The translations under genes and the position numbers were made by a program. Positions 50,787 through 59,483 of a DNA stretch of 64,000 nt are shown here, piece after piece. Numbering within the stretch: the first letter of the stretch is position 1; each line of letters begins with the position of its first letter. The notes under the pieces are model-generated. The model ran no database searches and had not been told where the DNA came from. It saw nothing but the letters and a program-made list of their open reading frames with translations. Source of the DNA: Acidimicrobiales bacterium (GTDB lineage: Bacteria > Actinomycetota > Acidimicrobiia > Acidimicrobiales > SZUA-35); the NCBI GenBank assembly GCA_020630065.1, contig JAHDCC010000016.1:2973-66972 (forward strand), given 5' to 3'.

Positions 50787-51242
50787 TTGAACCAACAAGA
50801 ACCGAACCATGTCGCCATCATCCGAGCGGCCTGGCACGCAGACCTACTAGACTGCTTCGAAACCTCGATCCAAACCAAATTAGCGAGCGAGCAAGTCGAA
50901 CTTTCAACCTTCGTTGTTCCCGGAGCATTCGAAATCCCACTCCTAGCCCAAAAACTGGCAACAACCGGCACCTACGATGCCATCATTGCCTTGGCCCTGG
51001 TCGTAAACGGCGGAATCTACGAACACCGATTTGTCGGATCAGCGGTACTCGATGGACTTATGAACGTTCAACTTCAAACCCAAGTGCCGGTCCTGTCAGG
51101 TGTGCTCACTCCGCTCAACTTCCATGAAAACGACGACCACAATCGGTTTTTCTCTGAGCACCTACAACACAAAGGCAACGAACTAGCGGACTCTACACTC
51201 GCCGTTCTCCAGCTACACCAACAACACCAAAGCCCCTCCTAG
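50787..51242 (+). CDS. ribH: RibH2-like 6,7-dimethyl-8-ribityllumazine synthase
   Basis: 151 residues from a TTG start. Lumazine synthase fold: VVPGAFEIPLLAQKLATTGTYDAIIALALVVNGGIYEHRFVG. The active site reads NGGIYEHRFV instead of the usual RGxTxHxDY, and the C-terminal PVLSGVLTPLNFHENDDHNRFFSEHLQHKGNELA matches the RibH2 (type II, decameric) branch known from Brucella and rhizobia. It joins 5-amino-6-ribitylaminouracil and 3,4-dihydroxy-2-butanone 4-phosphate. It stands alone, not in a rib operon, and divergent from the tetrose kinase genes. A strong terminator overlaps its stop. Confidence 0.88.
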   Translation: MNQQEPNHVAIIRAAWHADLLDCFETSIQTKLASEQVELSTFVVPGAFEIPLLAQKLATTGTYDAIIALALVVNGGIYEHRFVGSAVLDGLMNVQLQTQVPVLSGVLTPLNFHENDDHNRFFSEHLQHKGNELADSTLAVLQLHQQHQSPS

Positions 51243-51274
51243 GCCTCCACCGGAGACCCAACGAAGGGGCTTTA
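51230..51274. terminator. bidirectional terminator after ribH
   Basis: AAAGCCCCT at 51230-51238 pairs with AGGGGCTTT at 51266-51274; the left arm lies in the last ribH codons and the right arm ends in a T-run. On the opposite strand the flanking A/T runs also suit termination of the yceI gene. Confidence 0.75.
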
Positions 51275-51296
51275 AAAGAAGATAATGATTGTCTGG

Positions 51297-51830
51297 TTAC
51301 CCTTGGGGAACAGCCTGAATTTCAAGCTCGATTGCGACCTTGTCACTAATCAACACCCCATCGATACCCACTGGCATATTGAAATCGATGCCGTAATCTG
51401 ATCGCTTGATCGAACCTTGGGCACTGAAACCGGCCCTGGTCACGCCATAACCATCGATGGCTACGCCGTGGTATTCGAGTTCAAACGTCACGGGCTTGGT
51501 TACACCATTAATAGTAAGGTCGCCGGTTAGTCCAGATCGAGTGGCTTCAGATGAAGCAAAAACCATTTGAGGGTTAGTTTCGGCGTTAAAAAAGTCTCCG
51601 CTTTGTAGATGCCCGTCACGATCGGCATTGTTGGTGTCAACTGAACCCATGTCGACCGACGCAGTAACCGATGCCGTCGACACGTCGTCGGCGATAGTCA
51701 CCGAGCCTGAGAAGCTATTGAACTGCCCCTTGACTTTCGACAATCCGAGGTGGCGGACGGAGAAGTTCACTGACGAGTGGGACGGTTCAATGGTCCAGGT
51801 TCCAGCGGTTAGTTGTGGTGCGTCAGACAT
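51297..51830 (-). CDS. YceI-family lipocalin-like protein
   Basis: 177 residues. YceI pattern: AGTWTIEPSHSSVNFSVRHLGLSKVKGQF at the start, GSVTIADDVSTASVTASVDMGSVDTNNADRDGHLQSGDFF in the middle and GFSAQGSIKRSDYGIDFNMP near the end. The family forms a beta-barrel that binds polyisoprenoids such as quinone precursors. No signal peptide is seen, so it is probably cytoplasmic, unlike E. coli YceI. It is divergently paired with a MarR regulator across an operator region; this pairing is common in Actinobacteria. Confidence 0.88.
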   Translation of the reverse strand: MSDAPQLTAGTWTIEPSHSSVNFSVRHLGLSKVKGQFNSFSGSVTIADDVSTASVTASVDMGSVDTNNADRDGHLQSGDFFNAETNPQMVFASSEATRSGLTGDLTINGVTKPVTFELEYHGVAIDGYGVTRAGFSAQGSIKRSDYGIDFNMPVGIDGVLISDKVAIELEIQAVPQG

Positions 51831-51848
51831 GATGCAGAGTTTCCTTTT

Positions 51849-51898
51849 TATTTAAATGTTTAAGCTTTCGATTCCCATCTTACTTAAAAGTTTAAATA
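51849..51898. promoter_or_regulatory. MarR operator region between yceI and marR
   Basis: TATTTAAATGTTTAAG (51849-51864) and CTTAAAAGTTTAAATA (51883-51898) are inverted copies of each other (14 of 16 positions). Each is also largely self-palindromic around TTTAAA. Two such sites between the divergent genes fit repression of both by the MarR protein. Confidence 0.7.
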
Positions 51899-51925
51899 AG
51901 TCAACCTCGTAGCTAAACTAGTCCC

Positions 51926-52396
51926 ATGAGCGCTCCCCCCTGGCTAAACCAAGACGAGATGGACTTCTGGAGAAGCTACGTAGTATCGACCGCACTAGTA
52001 CGCCAGCACATCGAATCAGATCTCAAATCCGAACACAATCTGACCTTCGACGACTACGAAGTCCTCGTCCATCTATCAGAAGCCGACCACAATCGACTTC
52101 GAATGTCGGACCTTTCCGAACGTCTCATCCATTCCCACAGCAGACTGACACAACGAGTAAACCGACTAGAAAAGAAAGGCCTCGTCACCCGAGAAAAGTG
52201 TTCCGAAGATGCGCGCGTAACCTACGCCGTAATCACCAAACACGGCCTAGCCGCCATCGTCGCCGCCGCACCAGACCACGTAGTCAGCGTTCGAAATCGT
52301 CTACTCGACCACCTCGAACCATCAGAAATAGATGTACTAACCAAAGCATTCGGTCGGGTCATCAGGTCCCTACGACAACCCGACCGAACTCCATAA
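51926..52396 (+). CDS. MarR-family transcriptional regulator
   Basis: 156 residues. Winged helix at ~40-110: LTFDDYEVLVHLSEADHNRLRMSDLSERLIHSHSRLTQRVNRLEKKGLVTREKCSEDARVTYAVIT, with the D-x-R wing tip (EDARV). Dimerisation helices flank it. It is divergent from yceI, and the operator-like repeats between them make yceI the probable target. Its ligand may be a phenolic or hydrophobic compound as in many MarR proteins; nothing here specifies it. Converges with ppdK (20 bases between stops). Confidence 0.88.
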   Translation: MSAPPWLNQDEMDFWRSYVVSTALVRQHIESDLKSEHNLTFDDYEVLVHLSEADHNRLRMSDLSERLIHSHSRLTQRVNRLEKKGLVTREKCSEDARVTYAVITKHGLAAIVAAAPDHVVSVRNRLLDHLEPSEIDVLTKAFGRVIRSLRQPDRTP

Positions 52397-52416
52397 CCAC
52401 GCTCACCACGGACTGT

Positions 52417-55131
52417 CTAGGTACGAGATGCAAGCGCAGCATGTGCAGCCGCGAGCCGGGCGACAGGGACTCGGTAGGCTGAGCAACTGACATAATCAAG
52501 ATCGAGACGATGGAACAGTTCGATCGAAGCAGGATCCCCACCGTGCTCACCACACACACCGGTCTCCAACGTCTCGTTAGCTAGACGGCCACGCTCAACC
52601 GCCATCTGCACAAGCTGGCCAACCCCAGACTCATCGACAGAGGCAAACGGATTCGCCGGCAAAATGCCGTCCTTCACATAGTTACGCAAAAACGCCTGCT
52701 CGGCGTCATCACGACTAATTCCATATGTAGTTTGGGTGAGATCGTTGGTTCCGAACGACAAAAAGTCAGCATGCTCAGCTATCTCAGCTGCCGTCAACGC
52801 AGCGCGGGGAACCTCAATCATCGTTCCGACGTGATAGCGAAGATCCAACTGTGACGCGGCGATGATCTCATCGGCAACTTCGGTAACCACCGAGCGTTGA
52901 GTAACCAACTCGTTCACATGACTAACCAACGGCAACATGATCTCAGGCCTCGGATCACCACCTTGTTGTTTCACCTCAATCGCCGCCTCGATAATGGCCC
53001 GAGTCTGCATCCGTGGCAGATCCGGCATTCGAATACCGAGCCGCACACCCCGCAACCCAAGCATCGGGTTCGACTCCTCTAACGTCTCGACCCGTCGAAG
53101 CAAATCATTCACGTCATTCAAATCGGCGACAGTCTTGTCGATCTCGTCGACAGTCCCCGACGACCTCAACCGAAGCTTGAGGTCCATGGCGTTGCGTTCT
53201 AGTTCGAATTTGCTCGGTAAAAACTCATGCAGCGGCGGGTCGAGTAGTCGGATAATAACTGGAAGCCCATCCATCGCCCGAAACAGTCCGGCGAAGTCTT
53301 CTCGTTGAAGCGGCAAAAGAGCGTCGATGGCTTCGCGTTGTTCACTAACCGACGGGGCGACAATCATCTGCTGAACAAGTGCCAGCCGCTCAGGAGCAAA
53401 AAACATGTGCTCGGTTCGACACAAACCAATTCCCGTCGCCCCATGATTGCGAGCTCGTTTAGCTTCAGCCTCATCGTCGGCGTTCGCGCGCACTTCGAGT
53501 CGACGGAACTCGTCAGCCCAACCCAACAGCGTCTTCAACCATTCGTTGTCGAGGTCCGGCTCAACAGTAGGGACCCGTCCGAGATACACCTCACCGGTGT
53601 TGCCGTCTATAGAAATCCAATCGCCTTCGTCAACCTCAACACCTGATACCGTCAACTTTCTCGCCGACATATCGATCTCGATATCAACCGCACCGGTCAC
53701 TGCCGGTTTACCAAACTGACGGGCCACCAACGCGGCGTGACTTGTACGACCGCCGCTCGACGTCAAAATGCCCATAGCCGCTAACATCCCGTGAACATCA
53801 TCAGGTTTAGTCTCGTGCCGCACCAACACCACATTGCGCCCCTCATCAGACCAACGCTCAGCCAAATCGGGGTCGAAGGCAACAACACCAACCGCGGCAC
53901 CAGGCGACACGTTAAGGCCCGAGGTAACCGCCGAACGTTCCATCAACGCTTCAGACGAAAACTGCGGATGCAAGAAAAAATCGACCTGATCGGCGCTAAC
54001 TCGTTGCACCGCTTCTTCCTTCGAGATCAGGCCCTCCTCGACGAGGTCAACGGCGATGCGGACCGCAGCCTGAGCGGTTCGTTTACCAACCCGGGTCTGA
54101 AGCAACCAGAGTTTCCCGTCCTCAACCGTGAACTCCATATCTTGCATATCCCGATAATGAAGCTCAAGCTGTTTAGCAATTTCAGCTAACTGAACCGCCG
54201 GTTCCGGCATCTCGGCGGACAAATCGGCGATAGGTTTAGTCGGACGATTTCCGGCGACCACATCTTCACCTTGAGCATTGATCAAAAAATCGCCTTCAAG
54301 ACGACGCTCACCAGTTGTAGCGTCGCGAGACATCGCTACCCCAGTGCCGGAATTAGCTCCGGTATTTCCAAACACCATCGCCACAACGTTAACGGCCGTA
54401 CCTAAATCGTGAGGGATGGACGCAGCGTTGCGATACTCAAACGCCCGTTTCGAATTCCAGCTATCAAACACTGCACGAACCGTAAGCTCAAGCTGGACAA
54501 GCGGATCACTAGGAAGCTCCGATCCGGATTCTCTCAAAACATGCAACTTAAACGAGGCCAACACTTCTCGCAGCGCTGCTTGGGAAAGCTCAGCGTCGTT
54601 CTCTACGTTGGCTCGAGACCTGGCCAACATGAGAATACGTTCGAACGGTTCAGAATCTAACCCCAAAACAACGGTGCCAAACATTTGAACGAACCGACGG
54701 TACGAATCGAAGACAAACCTCGCGTCTCCAGTTTTGGAAACCATCGCCGCCGCCACCTCGTCATTAATACCGACGTTTAGAACGGTGTCCATCATTCCCG
54801 GCATGGAGAACTTGGCTCCAGAGCGAACGGCTACTAGAAGCGGTTCCTCGTCGTCGCCGAACTTCTTGCCAGTTGTTGTCTCCATCGCCTCTAACGCGGT
54901 GAGCGTCTGGCTCCAGATTTCACCCGAAAGCACACCACTGTTGGCGAGGTAGTTGGTGCACGCTTCAGTTGTGATAGTAAACCCGGGAGGAACCGGAACA
55001 CCGAGCGAAGCCATATCGGCCAAGTTGGCGCCTTTACCTCCAAGTAAACCGCGGACCTTATCCCAATCGCTGTCGACGGCCCGACGAGCCGAGTCCAAAT
55101 CAACGAAGTCGTATACCCACTTATCAACCAC
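52417..55131 (-). CDS. ppdK: pyruvate, phosphate dikinase
   Basis: 904 residues, normal length. ATP-grasp domain at the N terminus (GGKGANLADMASLGVPVPPGF), phosphohistidine swivel domain with GGRTSHAALVARQFGKPAVTGA (catalytic His ~455), and the TIM-barrel PEP/pyruvate domain with LCRTEHMFF, SFGTNDLTQTTYG and the catalytic cysteine in ETGVCGEHGGDP. It interconverts pyruvate + ATP + phosphate and PEP + AMP + pyrophosphate, so it can feed pyruvate into gluconeogenesis. The TRAP transporter genes start 142 bases upstream in the same direction. It may be part of a 2-oxoacid utilisation region. Confidence 0.95.
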   Translation of the reverse strand: MVDKWVYDFVDLDSARRAVDSDWDKVRGLLGGKGANLADMASLGVPVPPGFTITTEACTNYLANSGVLSGEIWSQTLTALEAMETTTGKKFGDDEEPLLVAVRSGAKFSMPGMMDTVLNVGINDEVAAAMVSKTGDARFVFDSYRRFVQMFGTVVLGLDSEPFERILMLARSRANVENDAELSQAALREVLASFKLHVLRESGSELPSDPLVQLELTVRAVFDSWNSKRAFEYRNAASIPHDLGTAVNVVAMVFGNTGANSGTGVAMSRDATTGERRLEGDFLINAQGEDVVAGNRPTKPIADLSAEMPEPAVQLAEIAKQLELHYRDMQDMEFTVEDGKLWLLQTRVGKRTAQAAVRIAVDLVEEGLISKEEAVQRVSADQVDFFLHPQFSSEALMERSAVTSGLNVSPGAAVGVVAFDPDLAERWSDEGRNVVLVRHETKPDDVHGMLAAMGILTSSGGRTSHAALVARQFGKPAVTGAVDIEIDMSARKLTVSGVEVDEGDWISIDGNTGEVYLGRVPTVEPDLDNEWLKTLLGWADEFRRLEVRANADDEAEAKRARNHGATGIGLCRTEHMFFAPERLALVQQMIVAPSVSEQREAIDALLPLQREDFAGLFRAMDGLPVIIRLLDPPLHEFLPSKFELERNAMDLKLRLRSSGTVDEIDKTVADLNDVNDLLRRVETLEESNPMLGLRGVRLGIRMPDLPRMQTRAIIEAAIEVKQQGGDPRPEIMLPLVSHVNELVTQRSVVTEVADEIIAASQLDLRYHVGTMIEVPRAALTAAEIAEHADFLSFGTNDLTQTTYGISRDDAEQAFLRNYVKDGILPANPFASVDESGVGQLVQMAVERGRLANETLETGVCGEHGGDPASIELFHRLDLDYVSCSAYRVPVARLAAAHAALASRT

Positions 55132-55181
55132 TCGCGTTCTCCATCTAGTAACTAAACACTTGAACTAGCCCGTTCCCCAGT

Positions 55182-55215
55182 TGTCCGGACCGGCTCTAGC
55201 AAACCGGTCCGGACA
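55182..55215 (-). terminator. long hairpin after TRAP operon
   Basis: TGTCCGGACCGG / CCGGTCCGGACA, twelve perfect pairs around a ten-base loop, 59 bases past the TRAP binding-protein stop. It separates the TRAP operon from ppdK on the same strand. No T-run, so an attenuating or processing element is also possible. Confidence 0.7.
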
Positions 55216-55273
55216 GATTGGGGGAAACTCAAATTGTGTGGCAATACAAAACATTGCCAGTGCGTTGGTGAGG

Positions 55274-56482
55274 TTAGATTTCTGACTGTTGTTTCAGATA
55301 AGAAAGTTCAGCCGTGCCGTGCCATGCCGAGACCTTTTCTCGGTACTCGCGCCATTGGCCAAGAATCGCAGCAAACTTTTCGTCACCAGCTGCTTGCTCG
55401 TCGAGAACCTTTTCGGTCTCTTCCTTGAACGCCGTCATCAATTCTGGTGAGAATTCGCGAATCTCGGCGAACTCTTGAATCTTGATGTAGTCATCAGCAT
55501 TAAGAACGTCGTAGCGAGCGGTGGTACGAAGGTTCGCACTTGCAGCCGCGGTACGAACAGCATTCTGATAGACCTCAGGAAGTTCGTTCCATTCGTCCAG
55601 ATTGATTTGGACTTCAAGCGTAGTACCTGGTTCCCACCAACCTGGGTGGTAGTAGTACAACGTCGAACCAAGCTCGTTCAAACCGAGGATCAAGTCATCG
55701 GTTGGGCCAACGAACTCAGCTGCATCGATACCACCGCTTTGGATCTGCTGAAGAATTTCACCACCAGGCAAACTAACTTGTTCACCACCGAGGTTCGAAA
55801 GTACGGTTCCTGCAATAACACCGGGGATACGCATCTTGAGACCTTGGAGGTCATCAACGGTGTTGATCTCTTTGGTAAACCAACCGCCCATCTGGCAGCC
55901 GGTTCCTCCACAAGGGAACGTGATGATGTTGTGCTCTTGGGCGTAGAACTCGTTCAAGAGATCAAGGCCGCCACCTTCGTAGAGCCATGCGTTGTGTTGA
56001 CGCTGAGTCAGACCAAACGGTACGGCCGTTCCGAACTGCTGGACCGGAGACAAACTGGTGTAGTAGTACGAACCAGTGTGACCCGATTCGGCACCACCGT
56101 CACGGACAGCTTGAAGAACCTCGGTACCACCAACAATTTCACCAGCGGGTTTAACGTTGATCTTGAACTTACCATCGGTGATCTTCAACAGCTCTTCTGA
56201 GAACAATTCGGCTGCACCATAGAGCGTCACCAACGAGGTTGGCCAGCTGGTCGCCATGTTCCATTCGATCTCAGCATCGCCACCGCCGCTGGAACTACTA
56301 TCGGAATCGCTATCGCCATCGCTATCGCCATCGTCGGCAACACTAGTTGTCGAGCATGCTGCGAGCACACCACTGGCGGCTGCGATCCCGGCGATGCCGA
56401 TACCGGCACTTCCTAAGAAGGACCGTCGACTCGTAGTCTCCGGACCCTCTTCGGTCTGCGAATTTTCGTTTTCTTCTGACAT
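55274..56482 (-). CDS. TRAP transporter binding protein (TakP-like)
   Basis: 402 residues. ETTSRRSFLGSAGIGIAGIA at ~16-35 is a twin-arginine signal that runs into a lipobox-like VLAACS, then an Asp/Ser/Gly linker. The domain begins EWNMATSWPTSLVTLYGAAELF and contains MRIPGVIAGTVLSNLGGEQVSLPGGEILQQI and IDAAEFVGPTDDLILGL, plus HPGWWEPGTTLEVQINLDEW, all closely like TakP, the 2-oxoacid (pyruvate, 2-oxobutyrate) binding protein. A second copy about three quarters identical starts the window's right edge. It delivers substrate to the two permeases encoded upstream, so the order is Q-M-P on the minus strand. Confidence 0.9.
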   Translation of the reverse strand: MSEENENSQTEEGPETTSRRSFLGSAGIGIAGIAAASGVLAACSTTSVADDGDSDGDSDSDSSSSGGGDAEIEWNMATSWPTSLVTLYGAAELFSEELLKITDGKFKINVKPAGEIVGGTEVLQAVRDGGAESGHTGSYYYTSLSPVQQFGTAVPFGLTQRQHNAWLYEGGGLDLLNEFYAQEHNIITFPCGGTGCQMGGWFTKEINTVDDLQGLKMRIPGVIAGTVLSNLGGEQVSLPGGEILQQIQSGGIDAAEFVGPTDDLILGLNELGSTLYYYHPGWWEPGTTLEVQINLDEWNELPEVYQNAVRTAAASANLRTTARYDVLNADDYIKIQEFAEIREFSPELMTAFKEETEKVLDEQAAGDEKFAAILGQWREYREKVSAWHGTAELSYLKQQSEI

Positions 56483-56554
56483 ATATTTCCCCTCCGATAC
56501 CTAACTTTGGATATTGCTATTTACCAGGCCCAGATGAGCCCGAGAACTTGTGGG

Positions 56555-58303
56555 TTAAACCGTGAGCTGCTTTCGTGCCCTTGCCCCGAGGAGCGACTTG
56601 ACTATCGCAAGGGTTATAAGACCGAAGGTTGCGGCTCCGATAATCGTGATGAACCATGACCCGGCCGTGTTGTACGGATCACAAAACTCAGTCGGCGCAG
56701 CCGGTTGAAAGAAACAGTACGAGAAATGCGTGATCTTAGGGAAGACGGCTAGAAGCAGCAGGGCCACTATCTGAAGTCCCATGAACGGGATCGCACCCTT
56801 GTGGATCGACGAAGTCTTCACTTCAGGCGGCGCAACCGACTGGAGATAGAAAAGCGAGAACCCGACCGGAGGTGAAATAAACGCCATGTTCAGATTCACC
56901 GCCATCAATACTGCGAACCAGACTTTGTCTTGTGGCGTGAACTGAAGCAGCTCCATCGCCGGAACAAAGATCGGGACCACGATGTAGGTGATCTCTAAGA
57001 ATTCAAGGTTGATGCCGAGAATAAACACGGCGATCATCGCTACGACCACGAAGCCCCATTTGCCTCCAGGAATGTCTGACAGCCAAGCGGCGACCTGATC
57101 GGATCCACCAAGTTCTTGGAACATCAAACGGAAGAACAACGAAGCGAACAACAGCGTCATTACCAGAATCGTGATGTTGGCGGTTGAGGTAGCCGCACCC
57201 TTGAGAGCTTCCCAGTTCATGTTCCAGCGAGGGTTGACGTGTTTCGCTCCATCAGCAAAGAGCAGACGGTCGAACACATAGTTGAACGCCGAGAGCATCA
57301 AAGCCCCGAACACACCAACGGCGCCTGACTCTGACGGGGTTGCGACACCTTGAAAGATCGAAACGAGGACACCCATGATCAGAACAACAACAGGCACGAT
57401 GGCTACCAGCACCTCGGCCGTGATCATTCCAAGCATTGAAATCAAACCGAACGAAATGACCATCACAACTAGCGCCGCTATGATCGCCGTTTGCAGACTC
57501 ACAAGAAGCGTCGCTAAGAAGACCATAAACCCAAGCAGGACAGCTAAGATCGCTGCGGTCTTGACAGTAGGGTTGCCATCAAGTCGGCGTTGCTCTGGCG
57601 GCATCGCTGGAGCGGCGTCTCGGCGTACAAATGCAACCCCGAGAACGTAGAGAATGTAGAGCAATGCAAGAAGAAGACCGGGAAGTAACGCACCTGCGAA
57701 CAGGCCGATAATCGGTGCGCCGAGCTCAGTCGATAGAAGGATCAGTACGATGCTGGGCGGCAAGAGCTGAGCCAGCGTTCCCGAGGAAATGATCGCTCCG
57801 GTAGCTAACTGATGGTCGTACTTCAACTTCAACATGGCGGGAAGCGACAGCAAGCCCATAACGATTACGGTTGCTGCGACCACGCCGGTGGCTGCGGCCA
57901 GCAACGTTCCTACGATGATGACGGCTGCTGCCACACCACCACGCAACGACCCCATCATGAGGCCGAACGCATTCAGAAGCCGTTCCGCCAAACCCGATCT
58001 TTCGAGTATGGCGCCCATTAACACGAAGAGGGGAACCGCCAATAATGTGCCGTCCCGCATGGACTTGGACCAGTTTGAAGGCATTTGCCCGGACAGCGTG
58101 CCCGGGTCGAACGTATCGACGCTGATCACATTGAGCATGTCAGCCACGAAGGCGAACCCGAGTGCGACTGAGGCGAAACAAAACGCTACGTTGTAGCCGG
58201 AAAGGATGAGCGCCATGAACACGACGAACATGAACAGGGCAAGAATTACCCCCAGGTCTAGCCCAAGTATTTGAACAGTTTGAGCTGCAAGTGTTAGATA
58301 CAT
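56555..58303 (-). CDS. TRAP transporter large permease (DctM)
   Basis: 582 residues, longer than the common ~430 because of a hydrophilic/hydrophobic insertion in the middle (~230-330) as in TakM-type proteins. Twelve or more helices; family segments LLAAATGVVAATVIVMGLLSLPAML, GTLAQLLPPSIVLILL, PSESGAVGVFGALML and LEITYIVVPIFVPAMELL. It carries the substrate across the membrane with sodium, together with the small permease, which starts 12 bases upstream of it. One ATG suffices, next to GGAAACAAC. Confidence 0.9.
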   Translation of the reverse strand: MYLTLAAQTVQILGLDLGVILALFMFVVFMALILSGYNVAFCFASVALGFAFVADMLNVISVDTFDPGTLSGQMPSNWSKSMRDGTLLAVPLFVLMGAILERSGLAERLLNAFGLMMGSLRGGVAAAVIIVGTLLAAATGVVAATVIVMGLLSLPAMLKLKYDHQLATGAIISSGTLAQLLPPSIVLILLSTELGAPIIGLFAGALLPGLLLALLYILYVLGVAFVRRDAAPAMPPEQRRLDGNPTVKTAAILAVLLGFMVFLATLLVSLQTAIIAALVVMVISFGLISMLGMITAEVLVAIVPVVVLIMGVLVSIFQGVATPSESGAVGVFGALMLSAFNYVFDRLLFADGAKHVNPRWNMNWEALKGAATSTANITILVMTLLFASLFFRLMFQELGGSDQVAAWLSDIPGGKWGFVVVAMIAVFILGINLEFLEITYIVVPIFVPAMELLQFTPQDKVWFAVLMAVNLNMAFISPPVGFSLFYLQSVAPPEVKTSSIHKGAIPFMGLQIVALLLLAVFPKITHFSYCFFQPAAPTEFCDPYNTAGSWFITIIGAATFGLITLAIVKSLLGARARKQLTV

Positions 58304-58315
58304 GTGTGTTGTTTC

Positions 58316-59305
58316 CTATTCGATTCGCAGCGGAACGTCGGACACTCGAACGTCGCCGAGGTCTTCACGACCTGCGAGCACATAACCTGATTTGATAATT
58401 TCTGCGACGACTTGTGCCGTCCATAGGACGAAGCCAATCAAGATAAACGCATTGATGGGACCTAGCGGTAATTCCCCTGCAGATTCAGGGCCGTTCCATG
58501 TCCGCCAGACTGCTAAACCTTCAGGCCAGCTACCGTCGTTGCGTCGACGACCGAGCGCAAATGCCGAATATGGCACGAGCATTCTCATCGCCAAAATCAG
58601 GAACGGCAAGAAGAAGAACGTGTGCATAGTGAAATCGAGCCACGCCTTTTTGCGGGTCGAGAATTCAGCCCACCAGAAGTCGATTCGCGGATTGACCTGC
58701 GCTTTAACCCCGTAGCCGACACCGATCAAGAAGATAAGCGCAAACCCGAACCGGGAGGCGCTAGCAACCTGACCAAAGAGGATGTCTTGTTCGAACCAGT
58801 CGTTGGTGTATCGGGTTACCACGTTGACAAACTGAAGGAGGAACACCGCCCAGACAAGTATTTTGGCTACGACGCCGGCGGCGTCGGATACTTTTTCGAT
58901 ACCCAGTCTGACGACGTGAAAAAACTTCGGTACCGCCGCACATACGATGACCAAGATGGTCAAGATCCACAAACCGATCGGCATTCGCCCGACCAGCCAG
59001 TTAGAACCGCCGATCGTGGCGACCACGGCCACCAACGCAAATCCGAGAGCCACCCATCCGAACGGGTGTAGCCGTTGGAAATACTTGTCGTAAGGCGACG
59101 GCTCAACCTCGACCGGCGCCTCGGCTTCTTTTGCTTCCCGCTCGGCTTGGGCTATCCGTTCGAGCTCAGCAGCAGCGTCGATTCCGCCGACAGCGCCAAT
59201 CGCCGGGTCGGGTGTGTTCGATTGTTCTTGAGCGGCTTCGCCACCCTCAGCCACAGGCGGTGGAGTACCGCTATCTGTGTGTTCTGAATCGCTTGAGTCA
59301 GTCAA
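58316..59305 (-). CDS. TRAP transporter small permease (DctQ) with long acidic N terminus
   Basis: 329 residues, about twice the normal DctQ size. The first ~85 residues are acidic, Ala/Glu/Pro-rich and disordered (EAAQEQSNTPDPAIGAVGG, AEREAKEAEAPVEVEP), then hydrophobic helices follow (WVALGFALVAVVATIGG, IGLWILTILVIVCAAV, AGVVAKILVWAVFLLQFVN, FGFALIFLIGVGYG). The R-K-A-W-L-D-F-T-M-H segment (STRKKAWLDFTMHTFFFLPFLIL) is characteristic of the TakQ-type. It supports the large permease. First gene of the TRAP operon; the terminator at 59412 isolates it from the response regulator upstream. Confidence 0.85.
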   Translation of the reverse strand: MTDSSDSEHTDSGTPPPVAEGGEAAQEQSNTPDPAIGAVGGIDAAAELERIAQAEREAKEAEAPVEVEPSPYDKYFQRLHPFGWVALGFALVAVVATIGGSNWLVGRMPIGLWILTILVIVCAAVPKFFHVVRLGIEKVSDAAGVVAKILVWAVFLLQFVNVVTRYTNDWFEQDILFGQVASASRFGFALIFLIGVGYGVKAQVNPRIDFWWAEFSTRKKAWLDFTMHTFFFLPFLILAMRMLVPYSAFALGRRRNDGSWPEGLAVWRTWNGPESAGELPLGPINAFILIGFVLWTAQVVAEIIKSGYVLAGREDLGDVRVSDVPLRIE

Positions 59306-59411
59306 TTTTTACTTCCCCCCTTGAAAAATCAACGGTAAGGCCATGACGAGCGTCACCTAACAGGCCTGCGACCCTTTGCGTTTAGATGGATCAGGTAGCG
59401 TCTACCGGAAC

Positions 59412-59439
59412 AAAAAAAGACCGCTAAGCGGTCTTTTTT
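59412..59439 (-). terminator. intrinsic terminator with A and T runs
   Basis: AAAAAAAGACCGC TAA GCGGTCTTTTTT: six GC-rich pairs (GACCGC/GCGGTC) with seven As and six Ts flanking, so it works in both directions. It lies between the LytTR regulator stop (59484) and the DctQ start (59305) and should end the regulator transcript. Confidence 0.9.
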
Positions 59440-59483
59440 GTGGGTTAAACGGCCAGAGCCTATGGGAAGGTATTTCGAGGAGT

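Noticed and set aside
53060-53085. tRNA T-arm-like GGGTTCGACTCCT
   Set aside because: It lies inside the well-supported ppdK gene and no acceptor stem or anticodon arm can be built around it.
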